NCBI RefSeq assembly: GCF_000015165.1 | Contig: NC_009475.1 | Span: 164,827 to 228,826 of the forward strand | Reading direction: 5' to 3' | Length of the DNA: 64,000 nucleotides | DNA from: Bradyrhizobium sp. BTAi1 | GTDB taxonomy: Bacteria > Pseudomonadota > Alphaproteobacteria > Rhizobiales > Xanthobacteraceae | Part shown: positions 46,351-55,447 of the stretch, piece by piece | Layout: every line of letters starts with the position of its first letter | How positions within the stretch are numbered: position 1 is the first letter of the stretch | Program-made: the position numbers and the translations under genes | The notes under the pieces: model-generated | The model's database searches: none | What the model saw: the letters and a program-made list of their open reading frames with translations, nothing else | Told to the model about the DNA's origin: nothing

Positions 46351-46574
46351 CCGTCACTCCCTCGGTTTGTGCTGCGGTCTGAACCGGCCGCGATCCGCTT
46401 CAAGGGCAAGTCGCGAGGCGATCGGCGGCCGCCGTCTCGCGATGGGGGCCGCGTTCTTCGCAGGCCTGAAGGCCCGCTCGCCCGCAACCCACCCATGCTC
46501 GCCTTGGCAGCCACCGCCCCCTGAAGCGGCCCGCTGAAGCCGGTTCTGGTCGACCGCACCCGAGGGAGTGACGG
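46351..46574. repeat. 15-bp inverted repeat bracketing a 194-bp leader
   Basis: CCGTCACTCCCTCGG at 46351-46365 is repeated perfectly inverted at 46560-46574. Partial pairing continues inside through CGGTC and GAACCGG blocks. A shorter perfect dyad (TCGCGAG 46411-46417 with CTCGCGA 46436-46442) lies within. No gene was recognised inside. It forms the long leader of the gene at 46623. Confidence 0.7.
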
Positions 46575-46622
46575 ACAAGGGCCCGATCGCTGCCCAAGGC
46601 GAAACCGAGAAAGGATCTCATG

Positions 46623-47210
46623 ATGACCAAGACTCCCCGCTCCGCCCGCTCCTCCGCCAGTGTCATCCCGCTCCGCCGCGGCACGACGCTCGAAATGGTC
46701 CGTCTCGTCTGCCCCGACTCCGCACAGGCACTGCGCATCTCCGAGAGCTTCGGCCTTGCGGTCCTCGACAGCGACGGCATCCGCGACTTGCACGAGCGGC
46801 TCATCATCGAGACCGCCGACGCACTCAAAGATGGCCTGAGCGAACGCGCCATGCAGATCCACCTGCAACGGATCGTCGGTGCTTATGTCGGTTCGGCCCA
46901 CGGCGCCGGCCAGTTCTACACCCGAGCCGTCACAGAAGCGCGAGATGCGACCGCCAAGCTCGCGAACGACAGCCGCGATGAGGACCTCGCTGGTCCGGTC
47001 GGCTTCGACAGCCAGGCACAGCGCAAGCGTGAATTCGCTGCCGACGTGGGCGCGCAGGCTCACGCGCTTCGCATGGCCGCCGAAGGCGCCGTCGCCGCCT
47101 ACGAACAGGTCGTCGGCGAGACCTGGAAGCCTTTCGAGCGACCCGTCGACAACACGGCCGACACCGTCGGCCGGAAGGCGGCCAAGGCGCAGATATCGGC
47201 GTTCGACTAA
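46623..47210 (+). CDS. Conserved hypothetical protein
   Basis: Protein of 195 residues, helical, with the blocks VRLVCPDSAQALRISESFGL, LKDGLSERAMQIHLQRIVGA and GSAHGAGQFYTRAVTEARDA. This conserved gene accompanies ArdC and DUF736 in rhizobial ICEs as I recall, but I cannot name the family. ATG 46620 or 46623 follows AAAGGAT. It has its own structured leader and a double terminator, so it is probably a single-gene transcript. Confidence 0.65.
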   Translation: MTKTPRSARSSASVIPLRRGTTLEMVRLVCPDSAQALRISESFGLAVLDSDGIRDLHERLIIETADALKDGLSERAMQIHLQRIVGAYVGSAHGAGQFYTRAVTEARDATAKLANDSRDEDLAGPVGFDSQAQRKREFAADVGAQAHALRMAAEGAVAAYEQVVGETWKPFERPVDNTADTVGRKAAKAQISAFD

Positions 47211-47214
47211 CGCC

Positions 47215-47289
47215 GGCGTGGGGCCTCGGCCCCGCGCCTCTTCCATTGCCGCCACCTGATGGGCCGGCCGGCGAGACCGGCCCCTTTTT
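47215..47289 (+). terminator. Double terminator
   Basis: Two hairpins in a row. GGCGtGGGGCC and GGCCCCgCGCC (47215-47238) begin 5 bp after the stop. Then GGGCCGG/CCGGCCC (47261-47283) is followed by CTTTTT, a classical rho-independent terminator. Confidence 0.8.
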
Positions 47290-47466
47290 GTGTCGCTGCT
47301 AGCAACGAAGGGAAGCGCCGCTCGTGCTGCTCGCCATCGTCGGCCCCTCCCCGTCCGTGGTCCTGCGCCGGACCCGATGTCCGCGCAACGGCTTCGCCGT
47401 CCTTCGCGCTGCTTCGGCCCTTCGGGTGCTCAGACTTCGAGTCCGGCGGTGGCGGACCCCGTGAGG

Positions 47467-47485
47467 GGCCGCGATGGGCGCGGCC
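47467..47485 (+). repeat. 19-bp hairpin repeat, copy 1 (before ardC)
   Basis: GGCCGCGATGGGCGCGGCC lies 21 bp upstream of the ardC start and forms a 7-bp stem. The identical 19 bases recur at 49055-49073, 24 bp upstream of the DUF736 gene. Confidence 0.85.
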
Positions 47486-47506
47486 TCCCGAACGGAGGTT
47501 ATTATA

Positions 47507-48433
47507 ATGAGCAGGAACAGAGAAAAGTCGCGAGGCGACCTGTACACCCGCATCACGGACCGCATTATCGCCGAGCTCGAACGTGGCGTGCGTCCCTGGG
47601 TTCAACCTTGGACCGCGGCGAATATAGCGGACCGCATCACCCGACCGCGGCGACACAACGGCCAGCCCTATACGGGCATCAACGTCTTGCTGCTTTGGTC
47701 AGAAGCCATCGCGCGAGGCTTCTGCTCGCCGATCTGGATGACGTTCAAGCAGGCCAGTGAACTTGGCGCGCATGTCCGTAAGGGTGAGACCGGCAGCACT
47801 GTGGTGTATGCGAGCCGCTTCACCAAAACGGAAACCGACGCTCACGGCGACGAAATCGAACGGGATATCCCCTTCCTAAAAGCCTATACCGTCTTCTGCG
47901 TCGATCAAGTCGATGGCTTGCCCGCGCATTACTACGGTCGGCCGCCCGTCGTCGCATCAACGATCGAGCGCAACGCGCACGCCGACGCTTTCTTTGCCAA
48001 CACCGGGGCGATTGTTCGCCACGGCGGCTCGATGGCGTTTTACGCGCCTTCGTCCTATCATATTCAGATGCCGCCGATCGAAAGTTTTCGCGACACGGCC
48101 TCCTATGTCGCCGTCAGAGCCCATGAGACCGTGCATTGGACCGCTCCCGCTCACCGCGTCAATCGTGATCTCAGCCGTTACGGCAAGGATCGCAGCGAAC
48201 GCGCGCGCGAAGAATTGATTGCCGAACTGGGGAGCTGCTTCCTCTGCGCGGATCTCGGGATATCTCCCGAACTCGAACCGCGGCCGGATCATGCAAGCTA
48301 CCTCGCGTCGTGGTTGGAGGTCTTGTCCAGTGAGAAGCGCTTTATCTTCTCGGCTGCCGCGCATGCGCAACGCGCCGTCGCCTATCTGCACGACCAGCAG
48401 CCGAAGGCAGCAGGCGTCAGGGAGGCAGCATGA
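47507..48433 (+). CDS. ardC: ArdC-like antirestriction/zincin protein
   Basis: Protein of 308 residues. The N-terminal ArdC domain (about 8-130) has LYTRITDRIIAELERGVRPW and RHNGQPYTGINVLLLW, for single-stranded DNA binding. The C-terminal metallopeptidase domain has HExxH in AHETVHW (His206, Glu207, His210) and the downstream glutamate in ELIAELGSCFLCADLG. ArdC of pSa protects incoming single-stranded DNA from restriction during conjugation. GGAGG precedes ATG 47507. It fits transfer of this element into restricting hosts. Confidence 0.88.
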   Translation: MSRNREKSRGDLYTRITDRIIAELERGVRPWVQPWTAANIADRITRPRRHNGQPYTGINVLLLWSEAIARGFCSPIWMTFKQASELGAHVRKGETGSTVVYASRFTKTETDAHGDEIERDIPFLKAYTVFCVDQVDGLPAHYYGRPPVVASTIERNAHADAFFANTGAIVRHGGSMAFYAPSSYHIQMPPIESFRDTASYVAVRAHETVHWTAPAHRVNRDLSRYGKDRSERAREELIAELGSCFLCADLGISPELEPRPDHASYLASWLEVLSSEKRFIFSAAAHAQRAVAYLHDQQPKAAGVREAA

Positions 48434-49097
48434 TGAGCGCACAGCGTGATTGGCGCCGGCGCTTACCTATCCGGCGCTCAGCCGCAAGACTGCAGCCCCT
48501 TGCTTGGGCGCTCGACGGCCAGCGCCGATTTATTCCTCGTGCGGGATATCGCGAGCTGACGGTGATCTTGCTTACTTTCCTTCGAGGGGGACGTTCCGGC
48601 TCTTGCAGAGGTCGTCGCTTTGCCGAGCAAATTTCGCTCGTGGCCTGCGAATTCACTTTGCGGGGCCGTGTGACCCTTGACGGCCGAGCAGTGCGCTTAC
48701 CTTCCCGGTTCGGGCCTCGACGGGCAAGACTTGAGGAACTGCCAGATGTGTGCGGTGTGCGGCGATCGGGTTCTTTCCTCGGTCAAGGTTTCGATGATCG
48801 CAGTTCGTGTTCTCGGCCGTTTCTTCTGGCACACCCACGTCGTCCTCGATTGGCGTGTCTGACCGAAGGGCGTCGTCGCTTAAGCGCCGCCTCGCTCTTA
48901 TCCCCGCAACAGCCGGTTACGACTTTCTTCCCCTGGACCGCTGCGCGTCCATTCCTCGCGCAAGACAAGAAAGTCGTGCCCTGGCTGCCCTCTACTGCGT
49001 GCCGGCCCCTGCGGGGTGCGGGTCGACCGCCTCCGGTCTGTCGCCAGTCATCGAGGCCGCGATGGGCGCGGCCCGGGAAACTGAAAAGGACACGACA
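48434..49097. other. Long non-coding leader between ardC and DUF736
   Basis: About 660 bp with only unrecognised frames on both strands. The 3' end holds the 19-bp hairpin repeat and AAAAGGA before the DUF736 start. No iterons or clear origin were seen. Confidence 0.4.
49055..49073 (+). repeat. 19-bp hairpin repeat, copy 2 (before DUF736)
   Basis: Identical to 47467-47485 and located 24 bp upstream of the DUF736 start, so it is placed like a shared cis-regulatory or mRNA-stability element. Confidence 0.85.
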
Positions 49098-49409
49098 ATG
49101 GCGACCATCGGCACCTTCACCTCGACTGGCAACGGCTTCACCGGCACCGTTCGCACCCTCGCTCTCAATGCCAAAGCCAAGCTGGTTCGGGTCGAGAACC
49201 CCTCCGACAAGGGACCGCACTTCCGCATCTTCGCCGGTAATGTCGAACTGGGAGCGGCTTGGCAGAAGACCGCCAGGGACACCGAGCGCGATTACCTCTC
49301 GGTCAAGCTGGACGACCCGAGCTTCCCGGCTCCGATCTACGCCACCCTGATCGAGGTGGAAGGCCAGGAGGGTCTCCAGCTCATCTGGTCCCGCCCCAGC
49401 CGGGACTGA
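49098..49409 (+). CDS. DUF736 family protein
   Basis: Protein of 103 residues with the full DUF736 pattern: [60 protein letters not shown] and ending LIWSRP. DUF736 is a compact beta protein ubiquitous on alphaproteobacterial plasmids and ICEs. Its role is unknown. AAAAGGA precedes the start. It is followed by a hairpin. Confidence 0.9.
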   Translation: MATIGTFTSTGNGFTGTVRTLALNAKAKLVRVENPSDKGPHFRIFAGNVELGAAWQKTARDTERDYLSVKLDDPSFPAPIYATLIEVEGQEGLQLIWSRPSRD

Positions 49410-49425
49410 GTTCGCCTACGGCAAC

Positions 49426-49447
49426 GGCCCCGCCTGATGGCGGGGCC
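49426..49447 (+). terminator. Hairpin after DUF736
   Basis: Perfect 9-bp stem GGCCCCGCC/GGCGGGGCC with loop TGAT, 17 bp after the stop codon. No U-run follows. Confidence 0.6.
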
Positions 49448-49555
49448 GCTTCGCGTGATCATGGTATAGATGCGCTCAGGTTAACTGAAGTTCTGGCCGA
49501 TCGAGCTCCGCTATATGCGGTAGCATGTCGAGCTGCTTCGTGGCCTCTGCCGCCA

Positions 49556-50059
49556 TTATTTCCGGCCCTTCGCATGCGTAAGCCGACGTCTGGCGGCGGT
49601 GTTCGATGCGGTGGCAACAAGCTCGTTCCAGGTACCAGGCGGATTCCCGCGATCCAGCATTTTTCGAAACACGGCATAGGCGTCGCTGGCGCTCACATAA
49701 GCGCGCAACGTCGAGTCATCGTTCACCCAGGCAAGAACGATGATTTTTACGTCCGCTGACTGCTGGTAGCGAAAGAACAGCCGGAACTGCTGCAGGAATT
49801 TCGCGGGGAACCAGTGCTTGTACTCGTCGCCGAGAGTGCCGCCCTGCCGATAGACCTCACGCGTCGGGTCACTCGGGATGTCGTCGAACGCCACCTTCAA
49901 GACAGCCGCGAGGAGCTTTGCGGCGCGTTTCTTCTTGTATCTCTTCGGATCCTTCTTGCGCGCCTTCTCGACCGCCGCGATCATAGTCTCGAGCTGGTCG
50001 AGAAATAGCGGATGGGCGTAGACCGTCCAACCGTTGACCTCGAAGGTGTCGTCGCTCAC
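49556..50059 (-). CDS. yhaV: YhaV-type toxin
   Basis: Type II toxin of 167 residues, an RNase of the RelE-like YhaV family. Family blocks are NGWTVYAHPLFLDQLETMI, SDPTREVYRQGGTLGDEYKH, WFPAKFLQQFRLFFRYQQ, IIVLAWVNDDSTLRAY and DAYAVFRKMLDRGNPP. The start overlaps the prlF stop by 4 bp, the usual antitoxin-first order. It would cleave mRNA when the antitoxin is degraded, so loss of the element harms the cell. Confidence 0.9.
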   Translation of the reverse strand: MSDDTFEVNGWTVYAHPLFLDQLETMIAAVEKARKKDPKRYKKKRAAKLLAAVLKVAFDDIPSDPTREVYRQGGTLGDEYKHWFPAKFLQQFRLFFRYQQSADVKIIVLAWVNDDSTLRAYVSASDAYAVFRKMLDRGNPPGTWNELVATASNTAARRRLTHAKGRK

Positions 50060-50397
50060 GCATCGTCTTCCGGGAGCGCCGCGTCGAGATCAACCTTGAC
50101 GCCCTTGACCAGGCCCTTGCCGCGCGCGACCAACGACTTCGGCACCGGCCGGATCCGCGCTGGCTCGCTCGCCATGTCACGGGCCAGGAACGCGAGGAAC
50201 GTGCCGATCACCGGATCGCCGTCGTCGAGACTCGACTGCTTCTTCGCGATCACGACGGTGCCGTCGGCGAGCCCCCGAAACACGACTTGGTCGCGCTTCC
50301 CCAGGGCGAGCATCTTGCGGATGGCGGCGGGCACGGTCGTCTGCCCGCGGTCTGTGATAGTCGCGGGAATCTCGAGGATTTCGGCGGTCTTGGCCAT
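50056..50397 (-). CDS. prlF: PrlF-type antitoxin
   Basis: Antitoxin of 113 residues with an N-terminal AbrB/SpoVT swapped-hairpin domain (ATITDRGQTTVPAAIRKMLA, then RDQVVFRGLADGTVVI) and a helical toxin-binding C-terminus (DPVIGTFLAFLARDMASEP). It is coupled to yhaV by ATGA. It probably represses its own promoter, which has a dyad upstream. Confidence 0.9.
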   Translation of the reverse strand: MAKTAEILEIPATITDRGQTTVPAAIRKMLALGKRDQVVFRGLADGTVVIAKKQSSLDDGDPVIGTFLAFLARDMASEPARIRPVPKSLVARGKGLVKGVKVDLDAALPEDDA

Positions 50398-50431
50398 AGC
50401 CGGCTCCTTGCGTCGTCACGCCGTCCCATGT

Positions 50432-50454
50432 AATGCATTTGCATTGTAAGTCAA
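50432..50454 (-). promoter_or_regulatory. prlF-yhaV promoter with embedded dyad
   Basis: On the minus strand TTGACT (50449-50454) serves as a -35 box, and a TACAT-type -10 lies about 16 bp downstream. The spacer holds the dyad AATGCA-AA-TGCATT (50432-50445). An operator inside the promoter fits autoregulation by an AbrB-fold antitoxin. Confidence 0.55.
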
Positions 50455-50596
50455 GGTCTGCCTGGGTGCCTCGAGATGGCCGCTAACTGGCGATTCCGCC
50501 GTCTGGTGGAGTTGGCGCTGGAGCTCAACGAGAATGATGCACAATTGCCCGCCCCCAATGCCGCTGCTCCAGCGTTGGCTTCGGGGATCTGCGCGA

Positions 50597-51481
50597 ATGA
50601 ATGGAAGCTATGGCCATCTCCTTTTCGAACAGGCCATCCCGAACGACCAAGCCGTCGTTGATGAACTCCGCCCCTATTTTGAGTCGGCACATCTCGACGC
50701 CCGCGAGGTCTTTCACCGCTCTGCTCGCATCGACCTGCACCCCGATGCCGGAGCTCCTGGCGCTCATGCCCAGTATCCCACCTGCCTCCCGCCCACCGCA
50801 AAAAAGGGTCTATTCGGGGAGGTCATGACCGGGCTGCTGACCCAAGCCTACCAGTTTATCGGCGGGCATCAGTGGACCATTCCGGTTTTTCTCTTTCGAT
50901 ACCACGCAGAAGCAGAGGCCTACATCTTCGACTTGGCGCGCGATCCGCCTCGCGTACGGGAAATCTCCGGCCGGCACGGAAACGACTTTATTGCTTTAGC
51001 CATAGATCCGGCCAGCGGCGAGGTCGTCAGATTCATCGCGGGCGAAGCCAAGTGGCGCGCCGATCTCACACCGAGCGTGATGGACACGATGATGTTCGGT
51101 GAATGGACAGGTCCGGCTGGCGCCAGGGTGCGAAGCAACGATGGTGTTTGGAACGAGATTAACCGCGGACTTCCAACCCCCCAAGGCCTAGAGCAGATGC
51201 ATCGGCTGCTGTGTGAAAAGGCGCGCGACGACTATGCGGAGGCAATCGTCTCGCTCGATAGAGCCTTGCTCATCGGCGGGAATCCTCTTCCGCGCACAGA
51301 TCTCGTTTTCGTGGCAGGGAACAGGGCAGCCCGCCGCGCGCAAGGGCAAACGTATCTCCCGACGAATTCGCACCCGGTCGAATATACCGCTGGCCGTCCG
51401 TTGCAGGTGGTCGAGCTCGTTCTCGAAGGCGGTGTCGATCTCATAGAAAGCCTATACCGCTCGTTGTGGGGCGGTCGCTGA
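50597..51481 (+). CDS. hamA: HamA-like nuclease (DUF1837) of a Hachiman-type system
   Basis: Protein of 294 residues. The family's conserved core is present: FGEVMTGLLTQAYQFIGGHQ, WTIPVFLFRYHAEAEAYIF, LAIDPASGEVVRFIAGEAKW and SLDRALLIGG. Asp137 with GEAK (Glu150, Lys152) gives a PD-(D/E)xK nuclease signature. HamA is the effector of Hachiman defence and DUF1837 is also the AbpA family. The start is uncertain: ATG 50597 is preferred over 50534 because a GGGGAT lies upstream. The stop overlaps the hamB ATG by one base (TGATG), so the pair is translated together. Confidence 0.85.
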   Translation: MNGSYGHLLFEQAIPNDQAVVDELRPYFESAHLDAREVFHRSARIDLHPDAGAPGAHAQYPTCLPPTAKKGLFGEVMTGLLTQAYQFIGGHQWTIPVFLFRYHAEAEAYIFDLARDPPRVREISGRHGNDFIALAIDPASGEVVRFIAGEAKWRADLTPSVMDTMMFGEWTGPAGARVRSNDGVWNEINRGLPTPQGLEQMHRLLCEKARDDYAEAIVSLDRALLIGGNPLPRTDLVFVAGNRAARRAQGQTYLPTNSHPVEYTAGRPLQVVELVLEGGVDLIESLYRSLWGGR

Positions 51482-54400
51482 TGGCTAGGCTCGACGAGCA
51501 GAGGCGCGAACTGGCGCTGAGTCTTAGGGCTCGTGCGATCGAGAACGAGCTCACGCCAACGCAGGCCCGGCTGTTCGTTCGAAGCCTCCAGATCTCCTGG
51601 CAGGTCCCACCGATCGGATGGACGGAGCGGGAGTCGCATGAGCAGCTCGCGGACGCACGCCGCCTGCTCCACGCGGCATCAATCCTTCGCGAAGTGGACG
51701 GTCAGGCCTCGCCGGATTCGCTCGCCTGCTATCGTCGAGCGGCGGAGCTACTCGAATGGCTAGCTCGATCCTCCGACCCCGTCACCAGAGACGTGCCGGT
51801 GGCACTGCTGGCCGCAGGGGCATACCAGCTTGCGGGCTTGCCAGCCATGGCGACGAGCTTGTTGCGACAGGGGCGGTACGGCGCTGGCATCGCTGAAATT
51901 TTCGCGGACTTCCTAAGCGCCGATTTCGACGGCCTGCTTGAGCATTGCGCCCTCTTTTGGAGCGATCATCCGGAGCTGACGGGTCGTTCCGGTTCAGCCA
52001 GGGTCCTCGATGGCGCCGACCTCGCGGACGACGAGACCGACGATCCGGCAATCGACGCGGATGCCGTGGATGCGCCCCGTCGGGAAGCTCGCCCGGAAAG
52101 CCCGGTCGGGTGGTACGTGCTCGTGGAGGTCATACGCGTCCTCGGGCTTCTCGGCGACGCTATGCGACGCGGAAATCAAGGTCGGGTCGAACAGGCGCTG
52201 AGTAAGCTCTCAGACCTAAACATGCTTGCCACTCGGCTTTCCAGCGAGGAGCTCTGGATACTCATCAACCTGACCGAATCGACGGCGAAGCGCTTCGCCG
52301 ACAACAGCCTGCACGGGCGCGTTCGGCGGCTTGCAGAAAACGCGCCGAACCAACAGGCCCGCATGTGGCGCTTCGCTCGTGAGCAGTTCGCCAGAGGACG
52401 TGGCGTGCTGTGGGCCTCGCAGGTTCAAGGCCTTGAACGCCTCATTGCGAACAGCAGCTTCGCACTCTGCACGCCGACAGGCTCCGGCAAGACACTCGTC
52501 GCAAATTTGGCGCTCGTGAAGGAATTGCTCCTTGTCGATGCGCAGCCGGGCGAGGCGCCGCTTGCGTTATACTTGGTCCCCTCCCGCGCACTCGCGAGCG
52601 AAGTCGAGACAAAACTGACCGCGGAGCTCGGTAGCGATCTCATCATCACCGGCCTGTACGGCGGCGCGGATTGGGGCATTACAGACTATTGGCTAACGGC
52701 GGACAGAGCGGTTGTATTGATCGCAACGGTTGAAAAGGCTGAGGCGCTCCTGCGATACGTCGGTCACCTGCTAACCCAGCGACTGCGCTTGTTGATAATA
52801 GATGAAGCGCATCAGGTGGTGAGCGAGGACGATGTCACCACAAGGGAGGCCCTAGCCGCCCACACCAGCCGTGCCATGCGCATTGAAGCGATGGTCACGC
52901 GCTTGCTCGCGACCAAACCTGGCATGGCGCGGATCGCGCTCACGGCGGTCGCGGGCGGCGCGGCACGCCCCGTCGCTCGTTGGATCGAGGGGCGGGCTGA
53001 CGCCGAGCCCGTCGGGATAGGCTACAGGAGCAGCCGCCAACTGATTGGCGCCCTGAGAGTGGCTTCGCGGCGCGTGCCGGAGGCAATCCTCGACATCATG
53101 AACGGACAGATGTTGTACGTTCGCGGGCGCGATCAACCTGTCTACCTTCCACTGCGGATTCCGGCGATGCCGGATCCCGCAGCACCTGTTCGCGACAGCC
53201 TTCCGCATTTCACCGAGCTATATGTCTTGTGGACCGCTCTGCATCTCCTCGAGGGCGGACGCCGCGTCTTGATATCGGTGGCCCAGGCGCCCGAGCGCCT
53301 GATGAAGCGCTATGCCGAAGCAGTCGCTTTCGCCAGTTGGCAGAACGTGCCGCCATTCGCGCCGCCTACCGACGCCGACGGCCTTGCGCGCTACCGGGAG
53401 GCTCGCTTGGCATGCCTCGACTATTGCGGGCCCGAGTCTTTCGAACTTCGGTTGCTCGAGAGAGGGATTGCAACGAGCCACGGCCAGATGCCTCAGCGCT
53501 TGAGGCGCCTGATGACCGACCTGATCGATCGGAGAATCTGCCCCATCACGGTGGCGACAGCCACACTGACGGAAGGGGTGAACCTGCCATTCGACATCAT
53601 CTTCCTGACAAGCCTCGAGCGCCGCAGTTTTGATCCTCAGACCGGTCAACCGGTCGTCGTGCCAATGTCGACGGGGGAGTTTCGCAACCTCGCTGGAAGG
53701 GCCGGGCGTCCAGGCGCCGCTCAATCGATAGAAGGGATCACGCTCGTCGCTGTACCCGAGACGATATCGTCGACGGCCCCCGCGAAACGCCGGGCCCAGC
53801 AAAGGCAGGTTCGTGCGAGATCAGCAGAATATGACAATCTCCTGTTCCGCCTGCGCGCCGACGAAGAGGTCGGTGGCGCCGGGAGCCCGCTCGCGGTGCT
53901 GCTGCGGTCGATCGCAAATCGCGCGATTACTCAATTCGGCCTGCAGACGGAGGAGCAATTTCTTGCTTGGCTGGAGGCGACACTTCCTGAGGGGGCCGGA
54001 GCGAACCTCGGGGTGGCGTCGCGGACGCCGCACGATTTGTTGGGCGACAGCTTGGACGAATTAGACGGGTTCTTGCTGGCAGCGATCGAAGAGCTGGCTC
54101 GCTTCGAACAAGCAGAGGTGAACGGCCCGCGTGCCGAGGTCTACTTGCGCGGCTTGTGGCAACGTACCTTTGCGCAGGTGTCGGCGGCCGAGGAGGCCTG
54201 GCTGGAACGCAGCTTCATCAAGCGTGGCAGAGCGTTTGTCGAGAGACTCTATCCCAATGCACTGCAGCGTCGAAGGCTCTACCAGTACGGCTTTACACCC
54301 TACATCGGTCGCCGCTTCGAGCTCGTCGCCCCTCAACTGGTCGCAGAGCTCTTCGCGGCTGCCCAATACGGGACATGGACAGCAGAACAACGCTTCGATT

Positions 54401-55161
54401 TGTTTGTTCGACTGGGTGAGCGCATCCGTGCGGAGCCCGGGATCGGCTTTCGTGTTCGTCCGACCCCCGGTGACCAGCAGCTCCTCGCCGATTGGCGCGG
54501 CATCCTGGGCTGGTGGACACAGCGCCCAGGCGCAGTGGCGCCGAGCGCGGATAGACTGCGGTCCTGGCAACGTTTTGTCGGAGACAATCTTGAGTTTAGA
54601 CTAGGCGTCGCAGTGGGTGCAGCCGTAGCCCAAGCGTGGAATGCTAACGCAGGAGCGCTCGAGACGCCCAGTCTGCAAACCTGGCGCGCGACCACGAACC
54701 TGCCATGGGTCGCCTTCTGGTTCCGGGAGCTGCTGCGCTGGGGAACACTGGATCCTTTCGTCGCCTTCTCGCTGTCGCAGGGCCTGGCTCAAACCAGGGA
54801 GGCTGCGGCCGCGCGACGCGCCGAGTTCGAAGTCTGGCTTGCAGCACAAGGCGCGGGGCTCGAGGCCGAGACCCTGATCGATCCGCAATGGTTTCTCGCC
54901 TGGCAGAGGTCCCTCGCCGATCGGAATGTCGCGCAGGAGATCGTTCGAGGGAATGCCGCCGCGTTAACAGGGACGGACGGCCGGCAGGGAGTATATGACG
55001 TTCGGCCGATCGTTCGTGGCGACCGTGTCGATTGGATAGATGCTGCGGGATATTCACTGGCGAACTCCGCCATCTCGCCCGCACTCCTGACAAACCGTCC
55101 GGAACGTCACGATTTCCGGCTTTCAACCATTCAAGCGCCAGAGGTTACGCGAACGTTCTGA
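51481..55161 (+). CDS. hamB: HamB-like DEAH helicase of a Hachiman-type system
   Basis: SF2 helicase of 1,226 residues. After a helical N-terminal region (about 1-310) come Walker A CTPTGSGKTLVAN (about 330), motif Ia LVPSRALASEVE, DEAH box LLIIDEAHQV (about 441), motif III LTAVAGGA, the helicase C-terminal TATLTEGVNLPFDIIFLTSL and motif VI FRNLAGRAGRPG. The last 400 residues are helical. In Hachiman, HamB senses damaged or aberrant DNA ends and releases HamA. The immediate overlap with hamA and the order A-B fit. AbpAB is the closest alternative name. Confidence 0.88.
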   Translation: MARLDEQRRELALSLRARAIENELTPTQARLFVRSLQISWQVPPIGWTERESHEQLADARRLLHAASILREVDGQASPDSLACYRRAAELLEWLARSSDPVTRDVPVALLAAGAYQLAGLPAMATSLLRQGRYGAGIAEIFADFLSADFDGLLEHCALFWSDHPELTGRSGSARVLDGADLADDETDDPAIDADAVDAPRREARPESPVGWYVLVEVIRVLGLLGDAMRRGNQGRVEQALSKLSDLNMLATRLSSEELWILINLTESTAKRFADNSLHGRVRRLAENAPNQQARMWRFAREQFARGRGVLWASQVQGLERLIANSSFALCTPTGSGKTLVANLALVKELLLVDAQPGEAPLALYLVPSRALASEVETKLTAELGSDLIITGLYGGADWGITDYWLTADRAVVLIATVEKAEALLRYVGHLLTQRLRLLIIDEAHQVVSEDDVTTREALAAHTSRAMRIEAMVTRLLATKPGMARIALTAVAGGAARPVARWIEGRADAEPVGIGYRSSRQLIGALRVASRRVPEAILDIMNGQMLYVRGRDQPVYLPLRIPAMPDPAAPVRDSLPHFTELYVLWTALHLLEGGRRVLISVAQAPERLMKRYAEAVAFASWQNVPPFAPPTDADGLARYREARLACLDYCGPESFELRLLERGIATSHGQMPQRLRRLMTDLIDRRICPITVATATLTEGVNLPFDIIFLTSLERRSFDPQTGQPVVVPMSTGEFRNLAGRAGRPGAAQSIEGITLVAVPETISSTAPAKRRAQQRQVRARSAEYDNLLFRLRADEEVGGAGSPLAVLLRSIANRAITQFGLQTEEQFLAWLEATLPEGAGANLGVASRTPHDLLGDSLDELDGFLLAAIEELARFEQAEVNGPRAEVYLRGLWQRTFAQVSAAEEAWLERSFIKRGRAFVERLYPNALQRRRLYQYGFTPYIGRRFELVAPQLVAELFAAAQYGTWTAEQRFDLFVRLGERIRAEPGIGFRVRPTPGDQQLLADWRGILGWWTQRPGAVAPSADRLRSWQRFVGDNLEFRLGVAVGAAVAQAWNANAGALETPSLQTWRATTNLPWVAFWFRELLRWGTLDPFVAFSLSQGLAQTREAAAARRAEFEVWLAAQGAGLEAETLIDPQWFLAWQRSLADRNVAQEIVRGNAAALTGTDGRQGVYDVRPIVRGDRVDWIDAAGYSLANSAISPALLTNRPERHDFRLSTIQAPEVTRTF

Positions 55162-55447
55162 CAGGGTCTTTCCAGGAGCGCGCCAACCAGTGAGAAATAA
55201 GCCCATACTGGCAGGCTGACGGCTGCCCCGGCTCGACCCGACCCGTGATCGCCTTGCGCGGCCTTCTTCCCGACGTGCCGCCGCGTTTCTGTCGAAAGGA
55301 AAGCCCCCGGTCGGCCTACCCGCGGAATGAGGCTACCCTTCACCGAAGGGGGCCGGTACAGTCGAAAGGTGCGTCGCGGCTCGTTTCACCTGCCGGGAGC
55401 AAAGCAAACGGGCGGTTGGCGATGGCGATCTACAGTTGTGAACCGAC

